From Deltaproteobacteria bacterium (GTDB lineage: Bacteria > Desulfobacterota > GWC2-55-46): a DNA stretch of 64,000 bases. Made by a program: the position numbers and the translations under genes. Position 1 is the stretch's first letter. Each line of letters opens with the position of its first letter. Location: positions 239,662 through 303,661 of the forward strand of contig JABTVA010000001.1 in assembly GCA_015075075.1 (NCBI GenBank), written 5' to 3'. The notes under the pieces were generated by a model that saw nothing but the letters and a program-made list of their open reading frames with translations, made no database searches and had not been told where the DNA came from. This document shows, piece after piece, positions 5,945-15,677 of this stretch.

Positions 5945-8787
5945 CTAATGCGCCGCGCCCTTAAGGAACGACTCGAATTCCCTGAGGCACCCTGTGCCGG
6001 GGTCCTTCATGTCAATGAGCGCGACCCTCAGGCCCTTGGAGTCGAGCGCCTCCATGTCGCCGTAGGCCTGCGAGAGCTCAAGCTCTGAAAAGCTGAAATT
6101 GCTGCCCGGCACTTTAATGTCGTCCCCGGGCCTGTGGCAGAGGATGAGGAATACGCCGCTACGCGGCCCGCCCTTGTGGAGCTGCCCTGTCGAGTGCAGG
6201 TATCTCGGCCCGTACCCGAGCTGGACCGCCGCGCCGGTCATCTCTCTCAGCGTCCTCCTCAGGCTTTCAAGCCCAGCCCCTATCCCGGCGTCAGAGGGGT
6301 TGTAATAGGCGAGGAGGCCTATGTAGTCGCCCGCCCCCACCAGGCCCACGAACTCCCTGAGCATCTTCCCCGGGTCCGAGTCAACGGCCCCGAGCTTATC
6401 GAAGGTGTTCCTCCCGAGGCGCACCCCGAACCTTTCCGCCTCAGTGCCGACGCCGGGGGGCTTGAGCCCGTCGGGCTTCCCGATGCTATTAAGCCTCGAT
6501 ATGGCAAGTTTCTTGGCGAGCTCCACATCTGGCTGGTCAAAGGGGTTTATGCCGAGTATCTGCCCGGCTACCGCCGTAGCTATCTCCCACCTCAGGAACT
6601 CGCCACCGAGCTCGTATTTGCCCTCCAACCTGAAATCGATACCGGGATGCCCGTCCTCGGCCAGCCGTTTCAAGGCCCGCCCGCGCCCGGCGTCCTCTTC
6701 CCCGAGCGTGATGGATATGAAGACCCTGTCGTTTCCGTAGCTTTCCGCACTTCCGAGCGGCTCGCCCACGACGGGCACGAGCCCCTTCCCCTCCTTGCCG
6801 GTGCTCTCGGCTATGAGCTGCTCAAGCCACATGCCGAACGGCGCTATCTCCTTCGAGATGAAAAATGTGAGCTTGTCCCTTCCGAGCCTTCCGAGCGTTC
6901 CGAGCGCGGCCCCGAGCATGAGGACCGGGTTCTCGTCGGTCGCGCATGGATGGACCGCCGCCTCCACCCTTGAGGCGTGCTCAAGGAGCATCGTGAGGTC
7001 CATGCCTATGAGGCCGGCGGGAACGAGCCCGAAATACGAAAGCACGGAGAACCTGCCTCCTATGTCGCTCGGGTTCGTGAAGAGCTTCCTGAAGCCGTAC
7101 TTACGGGCAAAGCCCTCCAACGGCGTGCCGGGGTCGGTTATGGCGATGAAGTTCTTCCCTGCCGCCTCGCCCATGCCTGACGATAATTTTTCGTGGAAGA
7201 ACTCGAAGAGGCTCAGAGGCTCTATGGTTGAGCCGGACTTGCTCGATACGATAAAGAGCGTCCTCTCAGGGTCGATGGCCTTTGCGACCGAGCTTACGGC
7301 CTCCGGGTCGGTAGAGTCCAGTACCGTAAGCCGGGGATACCCCGGGGCGCTGCCGAAGGCCTCGGCAAAGACGAGGGGCGCGAGGCTCGACCCGCCCATC
7401 CCTAAGAGGACCGCGTCCCTGAAGCCAGCCTCCTTCACCTCTTTCGCGAAGCCTTCTATCTCGCCTATATGGTCGTCCATCATCTCGGCCAGGGCCACCC
7501 AGCCGAGCGCATCCTTAATAAGCTTCCTGTCCTCGGGCCCCGTCTTCCAGAGTGTGGGGTCCTTGGCCCAGAGCCTCTCCAGGAAGTTTTCGCTCCCGAC
7601 CTCCTGGAGCGCCTCGGAGACGGCGGCCTCGAAGCCGTTCAGGGAAAACCTTACTGCAAACGCCTTCTTTCTTTCGAGCGCCTCCCTTTTGGCGGCTATC
7701 GAGGAGAGTATGCCGAGATACGAGACGGAGAAGGCGTCTATGCCCTCCTTTTCGAGCCTGTCGGTCGCCGCCCGGTAGTCGATGCCGAGGGCCTTCATCT
7801 CCTCGAAGACCTTACCAGGGCCGTCGAACTCCTCGACAAGGACGGGCTCGGCCTTGCCGTGGTCGTAGAAGGCGAGCATCGTATGGAGCGGCATGGTGTT
7901 CACCGTGCCGCCCATGACGAGTTCCTCGACGTACTTGACATCCGAATAGCGCGGGTTCTTGGTCCCGGTGCTCGCCCATAGGAGCCTCTGGGGCCTTGCA
8001 CCTGCGTCCTTCAACTTCCTGAACCTCTCCCCCGAGTATATGTCCCCGGATTTGAGATAGGCGAGCTTCGCGTTGGCAACTGCCACCCTGCCGAGAAGGG
8101 ACTTTAAGCGCGCCTTCTCGTCGTTCGACTTTGAACGCTCTATCCTTTCCTCGATTATCCTGTCGAAGATGGAATCGACCCTGCTCACGAAGAAGCTCGC
8201 CACACTTGAAATGTTGTCTACCGGCAGTCCGTTCGAAAGCCTCTTCTCAAGTCCTCTTATGTAGGCGTCGGCGACCTCCGCGTACCTGTCGATTGAGAAG
8301 AGGGCGTGACGTTTATGTTCCGGCCTTCGAGCGTAAGCTCCTCGAGGGCCTTGAGCCCCTCGACGGTACCCGGCACCTTACCGCGACATTCGGCCTGTCA
8401 CGCAAAAAGCCTCCGAGCCTCATCGATTGTCGAGCCCGCGTCACCGGCAAGCCTCGGGTCGACCTCGATTGAGACGAACCCGTCGATGCCGCCCGTGGCC
8501 TTTGAGGCCTCGGCCATGACGTCGGCAGCAAGCCTTATGTCCCTCGTAACAAGCCTTTCGAGTATGGCGTCGTCGTCGAGGCCTTCCTTCAGGAGCCTGC
8601 GGATGTCCTCGTCGTACTCGGTCGTCCCTGCTATGGCCCTCTCGAAGGTATTTGGGTTCGAGGTCACGCCCGAGACCGCGTACTCGTCCATGAAGCGCTT
8701 GAGCTCCCCGGAGGTGACGAGGCCCTTCCGGAGGTTGTCATACCAGACGCTCTGGCCAAGTTTATTAAGCTCTATCAAGGGGTTCAT
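5945..8787 (-). CDS. Bifunctional transaldolase / glucose-6-phosphate isomerase, frameshifted
   Basis: A fusion of about 948 residues, the length of known bifunctional Tal-Pgi proteins. From ATG 8787 (AGGAG 8 bases upstream), [19 protein letters not shown] and [15 protein letters not shown] mark transaldolase. The Pgi half follows, with [17 protein letters not shown] and [19 protein letters not shown] of the sugar-isomerase domain and a C-terminal extension. The transaldolase part is broken by at least three single-base losses: near 8400, near 8380 (GTAAG for GTAAAG) and near 8320 (ACGCCCTC for ACGCTCCTC). The remaining 752 residues (5945-8203) are open. It links glycolysis to the non-oxidative pentose phosphate branch and sits between tkt and gnd. 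Frameshifts in short runs suggest sequencing error. Confidence 0.88.
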
Positions 8788-8916
8788 AAAGGACTCCTGA
8801 AGCGGAAAAACTCTTCCCGGAAAAAGAGCGGGTCCCTCCGCAAGGCGCGCGCAGCCGCCCGCCCAGCAAGGGACTTTCAATTTCAGTACAGGGCAAGAAG
8901 GACCTGGAAACGGAAA

Positions 8917-8953
8917 TACAGAAGGCCGGTTTTTATGTTTTCGGCCTTCTGTA
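8917..8953 (-). terminator. Strong hairpin between tkt and tal-pgi
   Basis: A perfect 12-bp inverted repeat TACAGAAGGCCG / CGGCCTTCTGTA with a 13-base loop. No T run follows on the minus strand, so it may be a partial terminator or an mRNA-stabilising or processing stem rather than a complete terminator. Confidence 0.5.
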
Positions 8954-8969
8954 GACTATAGCAGGGATA

Positions 8970-11018
8970 TCAGATTCCATCAACAAACCGGCCCTTTTTG
9001 GCATTGAGGAGGGCCAGCGCCTTTTCGGCTACGTTTACGGCAGTTAAGCCGTACTTCTCGAAGACGACCTTGTAGGGGGCGGATGCGCCGAAACGGTCTA
9101 TGCCTATTACGGCCCCGTCGATGCCGGTGTACCTGTGCCAGCCCATCGGCGATGCCGCCTCGACCGCGACCCTTACCCTTACATCCGGGGGGAGCACGCT
9201 TGACTTGTAGGCGTCGTCCTGGGCCTCGAAGAGCTCCCAGCTCGGCATGTTCACGACCCTCGCCCTCACGCCCCTTTTCGAGAGGTCCTCGTAAGCGGCG
9301 ATCGCAAGTTGCACCTCGGAGCCGGTCGCCATGATGATGGCCTCGGGGTTGCCTTCCGCGGGGTCGGCCAGTACATATGCCCCTTTCGAGAGGCCTTCCG
9401 CCGGGGCGTATTTCGTCCTGTCTATTACGGGCACGCCCTGCCTCGTGAGCACGAGCGCGGTGGGGCCTGTCTTTTTAAGGAGCGCGGCCTTCCAGGCCTC
9501 GGCGGTCTCGTTCGCGTCAGCGGGCCTTATTACGGTCAGGTTCGGGATGGCCCGGAGGCCTGCGAGCTGCTCGACGGGCTGGTGTGTGGGGCCGTCCTCG
9601 CCGAGCCCTATGGAGTCGTGAGTGAAGACATAGACGACCTGGAGGCCCATTAGGGCCGCAAGCCTTATCGCGGGTTTCATGTAGTCCGAGAAAATGAGGA
9701 AGGTCGCGCCGTATGGCACCAGCCCGTCCGTGAGGGCCATGCCGTTCATGAGCGAGCCCATAGCGTGCTCGCGCACACCGAAGTGGAGGTTCCTGCCGAC
9801 ACCCGTGGGAAGGAAATTGCCCATGCCCTTCATGAGGGTGTTGGTCGAGGGCGCAAGGTCGGCAGAGCCGCCTATGAGAAACGGCGCGCTCGCGGCAATG
9901 GCGTTAAGCACCTTGCCGGAGGCGCTACGGGTGGCTATCGGGTCCTTTTCCGTAAAGGAAGGGACCTTATCCATCCAGGCCATGTCCCTCGTCCCGCCCA
10001 TTATCGCCCTTACCTCGCGCTCCTCTTCGGGGTACTCCTTCTCGTACCTTTCGAGCATGGAGAGCCATTCCCGCTCAAGGGCCTCGCCCCTGGGGACCAA
10101 TTGCCTGAAATCCTTCATGACCTCCTCGGGGATGAAGAACTCGGGCTCGAGCGGCCAGCCGAGCTTCTCCTTCGTGGCCCTTACCTCGTCCTTGCCCAAA
10201 GGCGCGCCGTGCACCTCGGCGGTGTCCTGCTTGCCTGGGCTCCCGAAGCCGATGATGGTCCTCGCGATTATTATGGACGGCCTCGTGCGCTCCTCTTTTG
10301 CCGACTCTATCGCAAGGGCGATCGCGCCGAGGTCGTTTCCGCCCACGTGCTGCACGTGCCAGCCGAGCGCCTCGAACCTTTTCCCAACGTCCTCGGACAT
10401 GGAAAGGTCGGTCTTGCCCTCTATGGTTATCCTGTTGTCCGAGTAGAGGTAGATGATGTTCCCGAGCTTAAGGTGCCCGGCGATGGAAGCCGCCTCGTTC
10501 GATACGCCTTCCATTATGTCGCCGTCGCTGCATATGGCGTAGACGTCATAGTCGAAAAGCGGATAGCCTGGCCTGTTGAACCTGTGCGCGAGGTACTTCT
10601 GGGCCATGGCCATGCCGACGCCGTTGGCGAAACCCTGGCCAAGAGGGCCGGTCGTGGTCTCTATGCCTATTTTCGGGTCGTGCTCAGGGTGCCCCGGCGT
10701 GTGGCTCCCCCACTGCCTGAACCTCTTTATCTCGTCGAGCGGTAGCGGATAGCCCGAGAGGTGGAGGAGCGCGTAGAGGAGCATGGAGCCGTGTCCTGCC
10801 GAGAGAACGAACCTGTCCCTTGCGGGCCATTGGGGGTTTGAGGGGTTGTGCCTCAAGACGCGCCTCCAGAGGACATACGCCATCGGGGCGTCCCCCATCG
10901 GCATCCCGGGGTGGCCGGAATTGGCGGCCTCCACAGCGTCGACTGCGAGGAAACGCAGCGTATTTATGGACATCTCGTCAAGGGGTTCGGATTTGTAGGA
11001 GCGCGGTTTCTTTTCCAT
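8970..11018 (-). CDS. tkt: Transketolase
   Basis: 682 residues, full length for TPP-dependent transketolase, which moves two-carbon ketol units between sugar phosphates. Start ATG 11018 ([20 protein letters not shown]) is chosen because AAGAGGA lies 5 bases upstream and the family begins here; the open frame upstream has no family match. Motifs are [20 protein letters not shown] near residue 30, the TPP-binding [16 protein letters not shown] near 150, and [15 protein letters not shown] in the pyrimidine domain. It heads the sugar-phosphate run. A possible -10 (TATAAT, minus strand 11136-11131) lies about 110 bases upstream, but no convincing -35 was found. Confidence 0.96.
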   Translation of the reverse strand: MEKKPRSYKSEPLDEMSINTLRFLAVDAVEAANSGHPGMPMGDAPMAYVLWRRVLRHNPSNPQWPARDRFVLSAGHGSMLLYALLHLSGYPLPLDEIKRFRQWGSHTPGHPEHDPKIGIETTTGPLGQGFANGVGMAMAQKYLAHRFNRPGYPLFDYDVYAICSDGDIMEGVSNEAASIAGHLKLGNIIYLYSDNRITIEGKTDLSMSEDVGKRFEALGWHVQHVGGNDLGAIALAIESAKEERTRPSIIIARTIIGFGSPGKQDTAEVHGAPLGKDEVRATKEKLGWPLEPEFFIPEEVMKDFRQLVPRGEALEREWLSMLERYEKEYPEEEREVRAIMGGTRDMAWMDKVPSFTEKDPIATRSASGKVLNAIAASAPFLIGGSADLAPSTNTLMKGMGNFLPTGVGRNLHFGVREHAMGSLMNGMALTDGLVPYGATFLIFSDYMKPAIRLAALMGLQVVYVFTHDSIGLGEDGPTHQPVEQLAGLRAIPNLTVIRPADANETAEAWKAALLKKTGPTALVLTRQGVPVIDRTKYAPAEGLSKGAYVLADPAEGNPEAIIMATGSEVQLAIAAYEDLSKRGVRARVVNMPSWELFEAQDDAYKSSVLPPDVRVRVAVEAASPMGWHRYTGIDGAVIGIDRFGASAPYKVVFEKYGLTAVNVAEKALALLNAKKGRFVDGI

Positions 11019-11148
11019 CAGGTCCTCTTGAAATCGGGTATTCTGAAAAGATTGCATATTATCAGATCCGGCCAAAGACAACGTAAATCTGCCCGTTTCA
11101 AGCGGAATGTTATGCGGGATGAAGGCCTTGATTATAAATAGGATTGAA

Positions 11149-11820
11149 TCAGGGGGTATTGCCTGCCAGGTCCTTGGCAACAGGGTTCTGTACAACTGCC
11201 TTGAGCCCGTTCTTGCCCTCGGGAGGGGTGACCATGCCTCCGGTCATTATGACCTTGAAGGCGTCCTCTACCGACATGTCGAGGAACACGACCTCGTTCT
11301 CCGGGATGACGGCGAAGTAGCCGGAAGTGGGGTTCGGGGTCGTGGGGACGAAGACGCATATGGAAGGCTCGCTCGTCTTGGATTTTATCTCACCGCAGGT
11401 GACCCTGCTGGTCATGAAGCCCATCGAATAGAGGCCCTTCCTGGGGAACTCGATCAACACCACCTGCCTGAAGCCCTGGTTCCCGTGGGTGAAAAACGTC
11501 TCCATGAACTGCTTGGTGGCGTTGTATATCATCCTCGCCACAGGCACCTTGAGCATTATCCTCTCGGCTAACTCAAGCACCCTTTTGCCTAAAAAGTTGG
11601 TGGCGAGGACGCCGATTATGATTATGCTCAGGACGGTAAAGATTATGCCGAGGCCCGGTATGTGGAAAGGCAGGTAGGTGTGCGGGTGCGCAACCTTCGG
11701 GAGCAGGTTCAGCATGCTGTCCATGAACCTGACTATGAGCGAGACGACGTAGATGGATAGGTAACGGGGCACCACCACCAGGAGCCCGGTAATGAAATAG
11801 CCTCTCAGATGCTTTGTCAT
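11149..11820 (-). CDS. DUF502 membrane protein
   Basis: 223 residues with two N-terminal hydrophobic helices (about residues 8-30 and 55-78) followed by a soluble domain, the usual DUF502 layout. Family marks are [12 protein letters not shown] at the start, [35 protein letters not shown] and the C-terminal [20 protein letters not shown]. Its role is not established. It overlaps the end of panD by 4 bases (ATGA), so it is translationally coupled to the pantothenate genes; whether that reflects function is unknown. Confidence 0.85.
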   Translation of the reverse strand: MTKHLRGYFITGLLVVVPRYLSIYVVSLIVRFMDSMLNLLPKVAHPHTYLPFHIPGLGIIFTVLSIIIIGVLATNFLGKRVLELAERIMLKVPVARMIYNATKQFMETFFTHGNQGFRQVVLIEFPRKGLYSMGFMTSRVTCGEIKSKTSEPSICVFVPTTPNPTSGYFAVIPENEVVFLDMSVEDAFKVIMTGGMVTPPEGKNGLKAVVQNPVAKDLAGNTP

Positions 11821-12197
11821 AGGCAGTGGGCCGCCAGCTCCGCGCTTATCTTCCTTATCGAGTTCTTTTCGTCGACGTAGACGAGGACAGGCGCGTGCTT
11901 CCTGGCCTCCGACTCCTCAAGGACCGAATAGCTCGCTATTATGACCAGGTCCCCCCTGGCGGCAAGGTGGGCCGCAGCCCCGTTTATGGAAATAATGCCG
12001 CTCCCCCGCTCGCCTTTGATGGCATAGGTGGTAAGCCGGTTTCCGTTCCTGATGTTGTATATATGGACCTGCTCGAACTCGTAAATCCCGGCAGCCTCCA
12101 TAAGGGCCTCGTCGATAGCGACCGAGCCCTCGTAGTCGAGGTTGGCGTCAGTGACAGTGGCCCTGTGAATCTTGCTCTTGAGCATCATCCGCTGCAT
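11817..12197 (-). CDS. panD: Aspartate 1-decarboxylase
   Basis: Makes beta-alanine from aspartate for pantothenate and coenzyme A synthesis. 126 residues, normal for the pyruvoyl enzyme. The core [20 protein letters not shown] contains the Gly-Ser self-cleavage site (YEGS) whose Ser becomes the pyruvoyl group; [10 protein letters not shown] follows near residue 88. The start may be ATG 12197 or the internal Met codons at 12188 or 12185; none has an ideal RBS. Placed between panC and DUF502. Confidence 0.95.
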   Translation of the reverse strand: MQRMMLKSKIHRATVTDANLDYEGSVAIDEALMEAAGIYEFEQVHIYNIRNGNRLTTYAIKGERGSGIISINGAAAHLAARGDLVIIASYSVLEESEARKHAPVLVYVDEKNSIRKISAELAAHCL

Positions 12198-12218
12198 CTT
12201 TTGGAAATGTCCTCCCTT

Positions 12219-13067
12219 TTATTGCACGAGCTTCGTATTGTCTATGAGCCTCGCCTTCCCTATCCTGACAGCGAGGAAAAGAACGGAGCCGCTTGAGGCC
12301 TCTTCGGAGTCCTCAAGCGATTCGCCGTCGCATACCTTTATATATTCTAACACGGCAAGAGGCTCTCCCTCTATGATTTTTTTCACTTTTTCGACGATTT
12401 TCCGGCTTTCCTGCACCCCGGCCCCTACTGCCTCGCGGGCCGCCCTGAGGGAGTCCGGGATGGCGCGGGCGGCCATCCTCTCATCAGGCGTAAGATACGA
12501 ATTACGGGAGCTCATGGCCAGGCCGTCAGGCTCCCTTACGGTCTCGACCCCGATTACCTCGACGGGAAGGTCGAGGTCCCTGACCATCCTCTCAATAATC
12601 CTGAACTGCTGGAAGTCCTTCAGCCCGAATACGGCCTTTTGCGGCTGGACAGCGTTAAAGAGCTTCAGGACGACCGTCGCGACCCCCCTGAAATGGCCAG
12701 GCCTCGAAGCGCCGCAGAGCCTGTTCGAGAGACCTTCTACCTCGACCCACGTGCTGAACCCGGGAGGGTACATCTCACCGGCGTCCGGCGCGAATACGAT
12801 ATCCACGCCCTCTTCGGAGGCTATCTTCAGGTCCCGGTCAAGGTCTCTCGGATAGGACGCGAAGTCCTCTGCAGGGCCGAACTGGGAGGGGTTCACGAAG
12901 AGGCTCATTACAAGCAGGCCGCCTTCGGCCCTGCCCTTTTTGAGAAGCGCCCTGTGGCCGTCGTGCAGACACCCCATTGTCGGCACGAGGACGACAGTCT
13001 TGCCTTTGGAACGGGCCTCGAAAGAGGCCGCCCTCATCTCGCTTATGCTGGTTACGACCCTTGTCAT
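12219..13067 (-). CDS. panC: Pantoate--beta-alanine ligase
   Basis: Condenses pantoate and beta-alanine with ATP in the last step of pantothenate synthesis. 282 residues from ATG 13067; a TTG three codons earlier is less likely. The nucleotidyl-transferase fold shows VPTMGCLHDGHRALL near residue 28 (HxGH-type ATP site), VNPSQFGPAEDFASYPRD near 65, and KAVFGLKDFQQFRIIERMVR near 155. The Shine-Dalgarno is weak (a G-rich stretch 15-25 bases upstream). It lies 21 bases before panD. Confidence 0.95.
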   Translation of the reverse strand: MTRVVTSISEMRAASFEARSKGKTVVLVPTMGCLHDGHRALLKKGRAEGGLLVMSLFVNPSQFGPAEDFASYPRDLDRDLKIASEEGVDIVFAPDAGEMYPPGFSTWVEVEGLSNRLCGASRPGHFRGVATVVLKLFNAVQPQKAVFGLKDFQQFRIIERMVRDLDLPVEVIGVETVREPDGLAMSSRNSYLTPDERMAARAIPDSLRAAREAVGAGVQESRKIVEKVKKIIEGEPLAVLEYIKVCDGESLEDSEEASSGSVLFLAVRIGKARLIDNTKLVQ

Positions 13068-13108
13068 TTGCGGCAAAAACCCGCCCCCTCGTTCTCCGGG
13101 CGGTCTAA

Positions 13109-13263
13109 TAGGATGTTGAAAAAGTCCGTCCTGGACTTTTTAAACCGCGCCTTGTCCGAAGTGAATTCGTCCAAGTCTTACAAATTGCTCGACTTTTAAA
13201 GTCTCGCAATTTGGCAATCCATCCATGGATTGCCTTAGCAGAGTGTTTTTCAACACACTGCTA
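13109..13263. repeat. R4 element, copy 1, downstream of panB
   Basis: 155 bp with inverted ends TAGGATGTTGAAAAAG and GTTTTTCAACACACTGCTA. An inner copy-specific palindrome GGCAATCCATCCATGGATTG is present. The right end supplies the panB stop codon (TAG, minus strand 13263-13261). The inverted partner copy is at 14083-14240 on the other side of panB. Confidence 0.85.
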
Positions 13264-14058
13264 ATACGAATGCTCCTTTGATGGAAACCTCTCCTCCACA
13301 ACGTCTTTTATATATTCGGTGGCCGCAAGGAAGATGAGGTTCCTCAAATCCGCGTACCTCTTTACGAACCTCGGGACCTTCTGCCCGGTGAGCCCGAGCA
13401 TGTCGTTCACCACAAGCACCTGCCCGTCGCAGTGCGGCCCCGCGCCGATGCCTATGGTCGGTATGCCGAGCCTACCGGTTATCTCACTAGCGAGCCCCGA
13501 AGGCACGCCTTCGAGCACTATGGAGAAGGCGCCCGCCTCCTCAACGGCAAGCGCGTCCTCGAGTATCTCCTCGGCCTCGTCCTTTGTCTTCCCCTGCACC
13601 CTGTAGCCGCCCATCCTGTGGACCGACTGGGGCGTAAGCCCCACGTGGCCCATTACAGGCACGTCCATGCCGGTTATCGCCCGTATCGCCTCGGCGGCCC
13701 TTTTGCCGCCTTCGAGCTTTACTGCCTCTGCCCCGCCCTCCTTGACGAGCCTGGCCGCGTTCCTCCTGGCGTCGTCAATGGATATCTGGTAGGAGCCGAA
13801 GGGCATGTCGCTCACGACAAGGGCGTTGGTCCTCCCCCTAGCGACCGCCCTCGTATGGTAGATTATCTCGTCAACCGTCACAGGGAGGGTTGTCTCATAG
13901 CCCGCCTCCACCATCCCTGCCGAATCGCCGACCAGTAATAGCGGTATCCCGGCCTCGTCCAGTATGCTTGCGGTCGCGAAATCATAGGCCGTAAGGACGG
14001 GTATCTTCCTCCCGTCCTTCTTCATTTTCAGGATCTCCGCTATCGTGTACTTCTTCAT
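13261..14058 (-). CDS. panB: 3-methyl-2-oxobutanoate hydroxymethyltransferase
   Basis: Forms ketopantoate from alpha-ketoisovalerate and methylene-tetrahydrofolate, the first committed step to pantothenate. 265 residues from ATG 14058 (MKKYTIAEILKMKKDGRKIP). Motifs are VLTAYDFATASILDEAGIPL, LLVGDSAGMVEAGYETTLPV, and MGHVGLTPQSVHRMGGYRVQ near 135. The start 57 bases upstream is rejected because it reads through repeat R4. The stop codon TAG lies in R4 copy 1, and the coding region is bracketed by the two inverted R4 copies. Confidence 0.96.
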   Translation of the reverse strand: MKKYTIAEILKMKKDGRKIPVLTAYDFATASILDEAGIPLLLVGDSAGMVEAGYETTLPVTVDEIIYHTRAVARGRTNALVVSDMPFGSYQISIDDARRNAARLVKEGGAEAVKLEGGKRAAEAIRAITGMDVPVMGHVGLTPQSVHRMGGYRVQGKTKDEAEEILEDALAVEEAGAFSIVLEGVPSGLASEITGRLGIPTIGIGAGPHCDGQVLVVNDMLGLTGQKVPRFVKRYADLRNLIFLAATEYIKDVVEERFPSKEHSY

Positions 14059-14082
14059 CGTCTGACCCGCCGCTTTCCGGTT

Positions 14083-14240
14083 TAGCAGAGTGCTGAAAAA
14101 CACCCTGCCAGGCAATCCACGGATGGATTGCCAAATTGCGAAGACTATCCAAGTCGGGCAATTTGTGAGGCTTGGTCGTATTCATTCCGGCCAAGCCGTG
14201 GTTGAAAAAATCCAGGAAGGACTTTTTCAATATCCTGCTA
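14083..14240. repeat. R4 element, copy 2, upstream of panB and ptsN
   Basis: 158 bp, inverted relative to copy 1 (13109-13263). It begins TAGCAGAGTGCTGAAAAACA and ends GACTTTTTCAATATCCTGCTA. It fills the divergent gap between panB (minus) and ptsN (plus), so any promoter of either gene must lie in or next to it. No clear -35/-10 pair was recognised inside. Confidence 0.85.
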
Positions 14241-14255
14241 GGCGGCGAGGATGTA

Positions 14256-14726
14256 ATGAGACTGGCTGACGTACTTAGCGAAGACCGCATCATGACCGGC
14301 CTCGAGGCCGGCGAGAAGAAGGAGCTCCTCGAAAAGATGGTGTCGAGGGCGGCCTCGCTCGATAACGCGGTCGAGAAGGACGCGGTCCTCAAGGCCCTCA
14401 TCGAAAGGGAGAGGCTCGGGACCACTGGGATAGGCCACGGGGTCGCCATACCCCACGGCCGCGTGAAGGGCCTTAAGGAGATAATCGTCTTCTTCGGGAG
14501 GAGCGAAAAGGGCGTCGATTTCGACTCGATGGACAGGATGCCCGTGCACCTTTTCTTCGTCATAATGGCCCCGGAGCACTCGGCGGCCGCCCACCTCAAG
14601 GTGCTGGCCAGCATATCGCATCTCCTTAAGAACCAGGACCTGAGACTCAAGCTCATGACCGCGAACGGCAGGTCCGAGATATACAGGGCCATCATCGAGG
14701 CCGAGAGGAGGAACGGCGTCTTCTGA
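14256..14726 (+). CDS. ptsN: PTS EIIA-Ntr-type regulatory protein
   Basis: 156 residues from ATG 14256 (RBS GGCGAGG 5 bases upstream); the longer open frame from 14172 is repeat R4 sequence. It is a fructose/Ntr-class EIIA domain with phosphorylatable His67 in the loop GIGHGVAIPHGRVKG and SEKGVDFDSMDRMPVHLFF near residue 85. Such proteins take phosphate from HPr and act as regulators (potassium, nitrogen or carbon status) rather than in sugar uptake. First gene of the PTS/hprK/rapZ run. Confidence 0.92.
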   Translation: MRLADVLSEDRIMTGLEAGEKKELLEKMVSRAASLDNAVEKDAVLKALIERERLGTTGIGHGVAIPHGRVKGLKEIIVFFGRSEKGVDFDSMDRMPVHLFFVIMAPEHSAAAHLKVLASISHLLKNQDLRLKLMTANGRSEIYRAIIEAERRNGVF

Positions 14727-14741
14727 CGCCTTTAGTCGAGC

Positions 14742-15677
14742 ATGGGCGTACCCGTAAGAGAGCTTATAGACGGCGAGCAGGCGGAACGGTTCAGCCTGAG
14801 GCTCGTGACAGGGGAAAAGGGCCTGGGCCGCGAGGTGACGACCTCCCGGATACAGAAGCCCGGCCTTCTTCTTACCGGGCTCCTCGAGGAGCTCCACTCG
14901 GACAGGCTCCAGATATTCGGCGCCGCGGAGATAAACTACCTTAAGCGCCTCGGCGAGGACGAGCTCGAAGACGTCCTCAAGGTCTTCAAGCCAGAGCTCC
15001 CCGCCATAATCATAGCCAGGGACCTCGATCCCCCCGGGTTCCTCGTTGACATATGCGCCGGTAAGGACATACCGCTTTTCATAACCCCGCACACTTCCTC
15101 GGTGCTCATCGAGCGCGTGACCAAGTACCTCGAGGAGAGGCTTGCACCCTCGCTTACCTTGCACGGCGTGCTGGTGGACGTGCTCGGAGTGGGTGTCCTC
15201 ATTACCGGGAAGAGCGGCATCGGGAAGAGCGAGTGCGCCCTTGACCTCGTATCGAGGGGGTACAGGCTCGTATCCGACGACGTGGTCATAGTGAAGCGCA
15301 TGCCCCCGAACATACTCATCGGCAGGAGCTCGGAGCTTATCAAGTACCACATGGAGATAAGGGGCCTCGGGATAATAAACGTAAAGGACCTCTACGGCAT
15401 AACCGCCATCAGGGAAAGAAAGCAGATGGACATAGTGGTCGAGCTCGTCAAATGGGAGAGCGAGACCGAGTACGACAGGCTGGGCCTCGAGGAGAACACC
15501 TTCTCCATACTCGGCGTGGACCTCCCCTACCTCAAGGTCCCGGTAAGCCCCGGAAGGAGTGTGGCGACCATAGTCGAGGTCGCCGCGAGGAACCAGATAC
15601 TTAAGATAATGGGACACCACCCGGCAAAGGCGCTTGAACGGGAGCTCGACAACGCCATGAAGGTGCTCAGGAAGTGA
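14742..15677 (+). CDS. hprK: HPr kinase/phosphorylase
   Basis: 311 residues, family length. It phosphorylates HPr on the regulatory serine and reverses the reaction by phosphorolysis. The C-terminal catalytic domain has the Walker A loop LITGKSGIGKSECALDL near residue 155, LVSDDVVIV near 180, and the HprK signature EIRGLGIINVKDLYG near 205. The N-terminal domain spans residues 1-130. It overlaps the next gene rapZ at GTGA, so the two are coupled. The target serine is present in the HPr encoded at 17585-17878. Confidence 0.96.
   Translation: MGVPVRELIDGEQAERFSLRLVTGEKGLGREVTTSRIQKPGLLLTGLLEELHSDRLQIFGAAEINYLKRLGEDELEDVLKVFKPELPAIIIARDLDPPGFLVDICAGKDIPLFITPHTSSVLIERVTKYLEERLAPSLTLHGVLVDVLGVGVLITGKSGIGKSECALDLVSRGYRLVSDDVVIVKRMPPNILIGRSSELIKYHMEIRGLGIINVKDLYGITAIRERKQMDIVVELVKWESETEYDRLGLEENTFSILGVDLPYLKVPVSPGRSVATIVEVAARNQILKIMGHHPAKALERELDNAMKVLRK

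Noticed and set aside
6134..6973. Plus-strand frames of up to 280 codons opposite tal-pgi
   Set aside because: Complement of a clear isomerase domain; no family motif or ribosome-binding site.
14172..14255. N-terminal extension of PtsN
   Set aside because: These codons lie in repeat R4; ATG 14256 has its own Shine-Dalgarno and starts the family sequence.
14238..15620. A 460-codon open frame on the minus strand across ptsN and hprK
   Set aside because: It is the complement of the intact ptsN and hprK genes, which have full family motifs. The antisense frame has a shadow-type composition (Leu, Val, Glu, Tyr, His rich) and no recognised domain.
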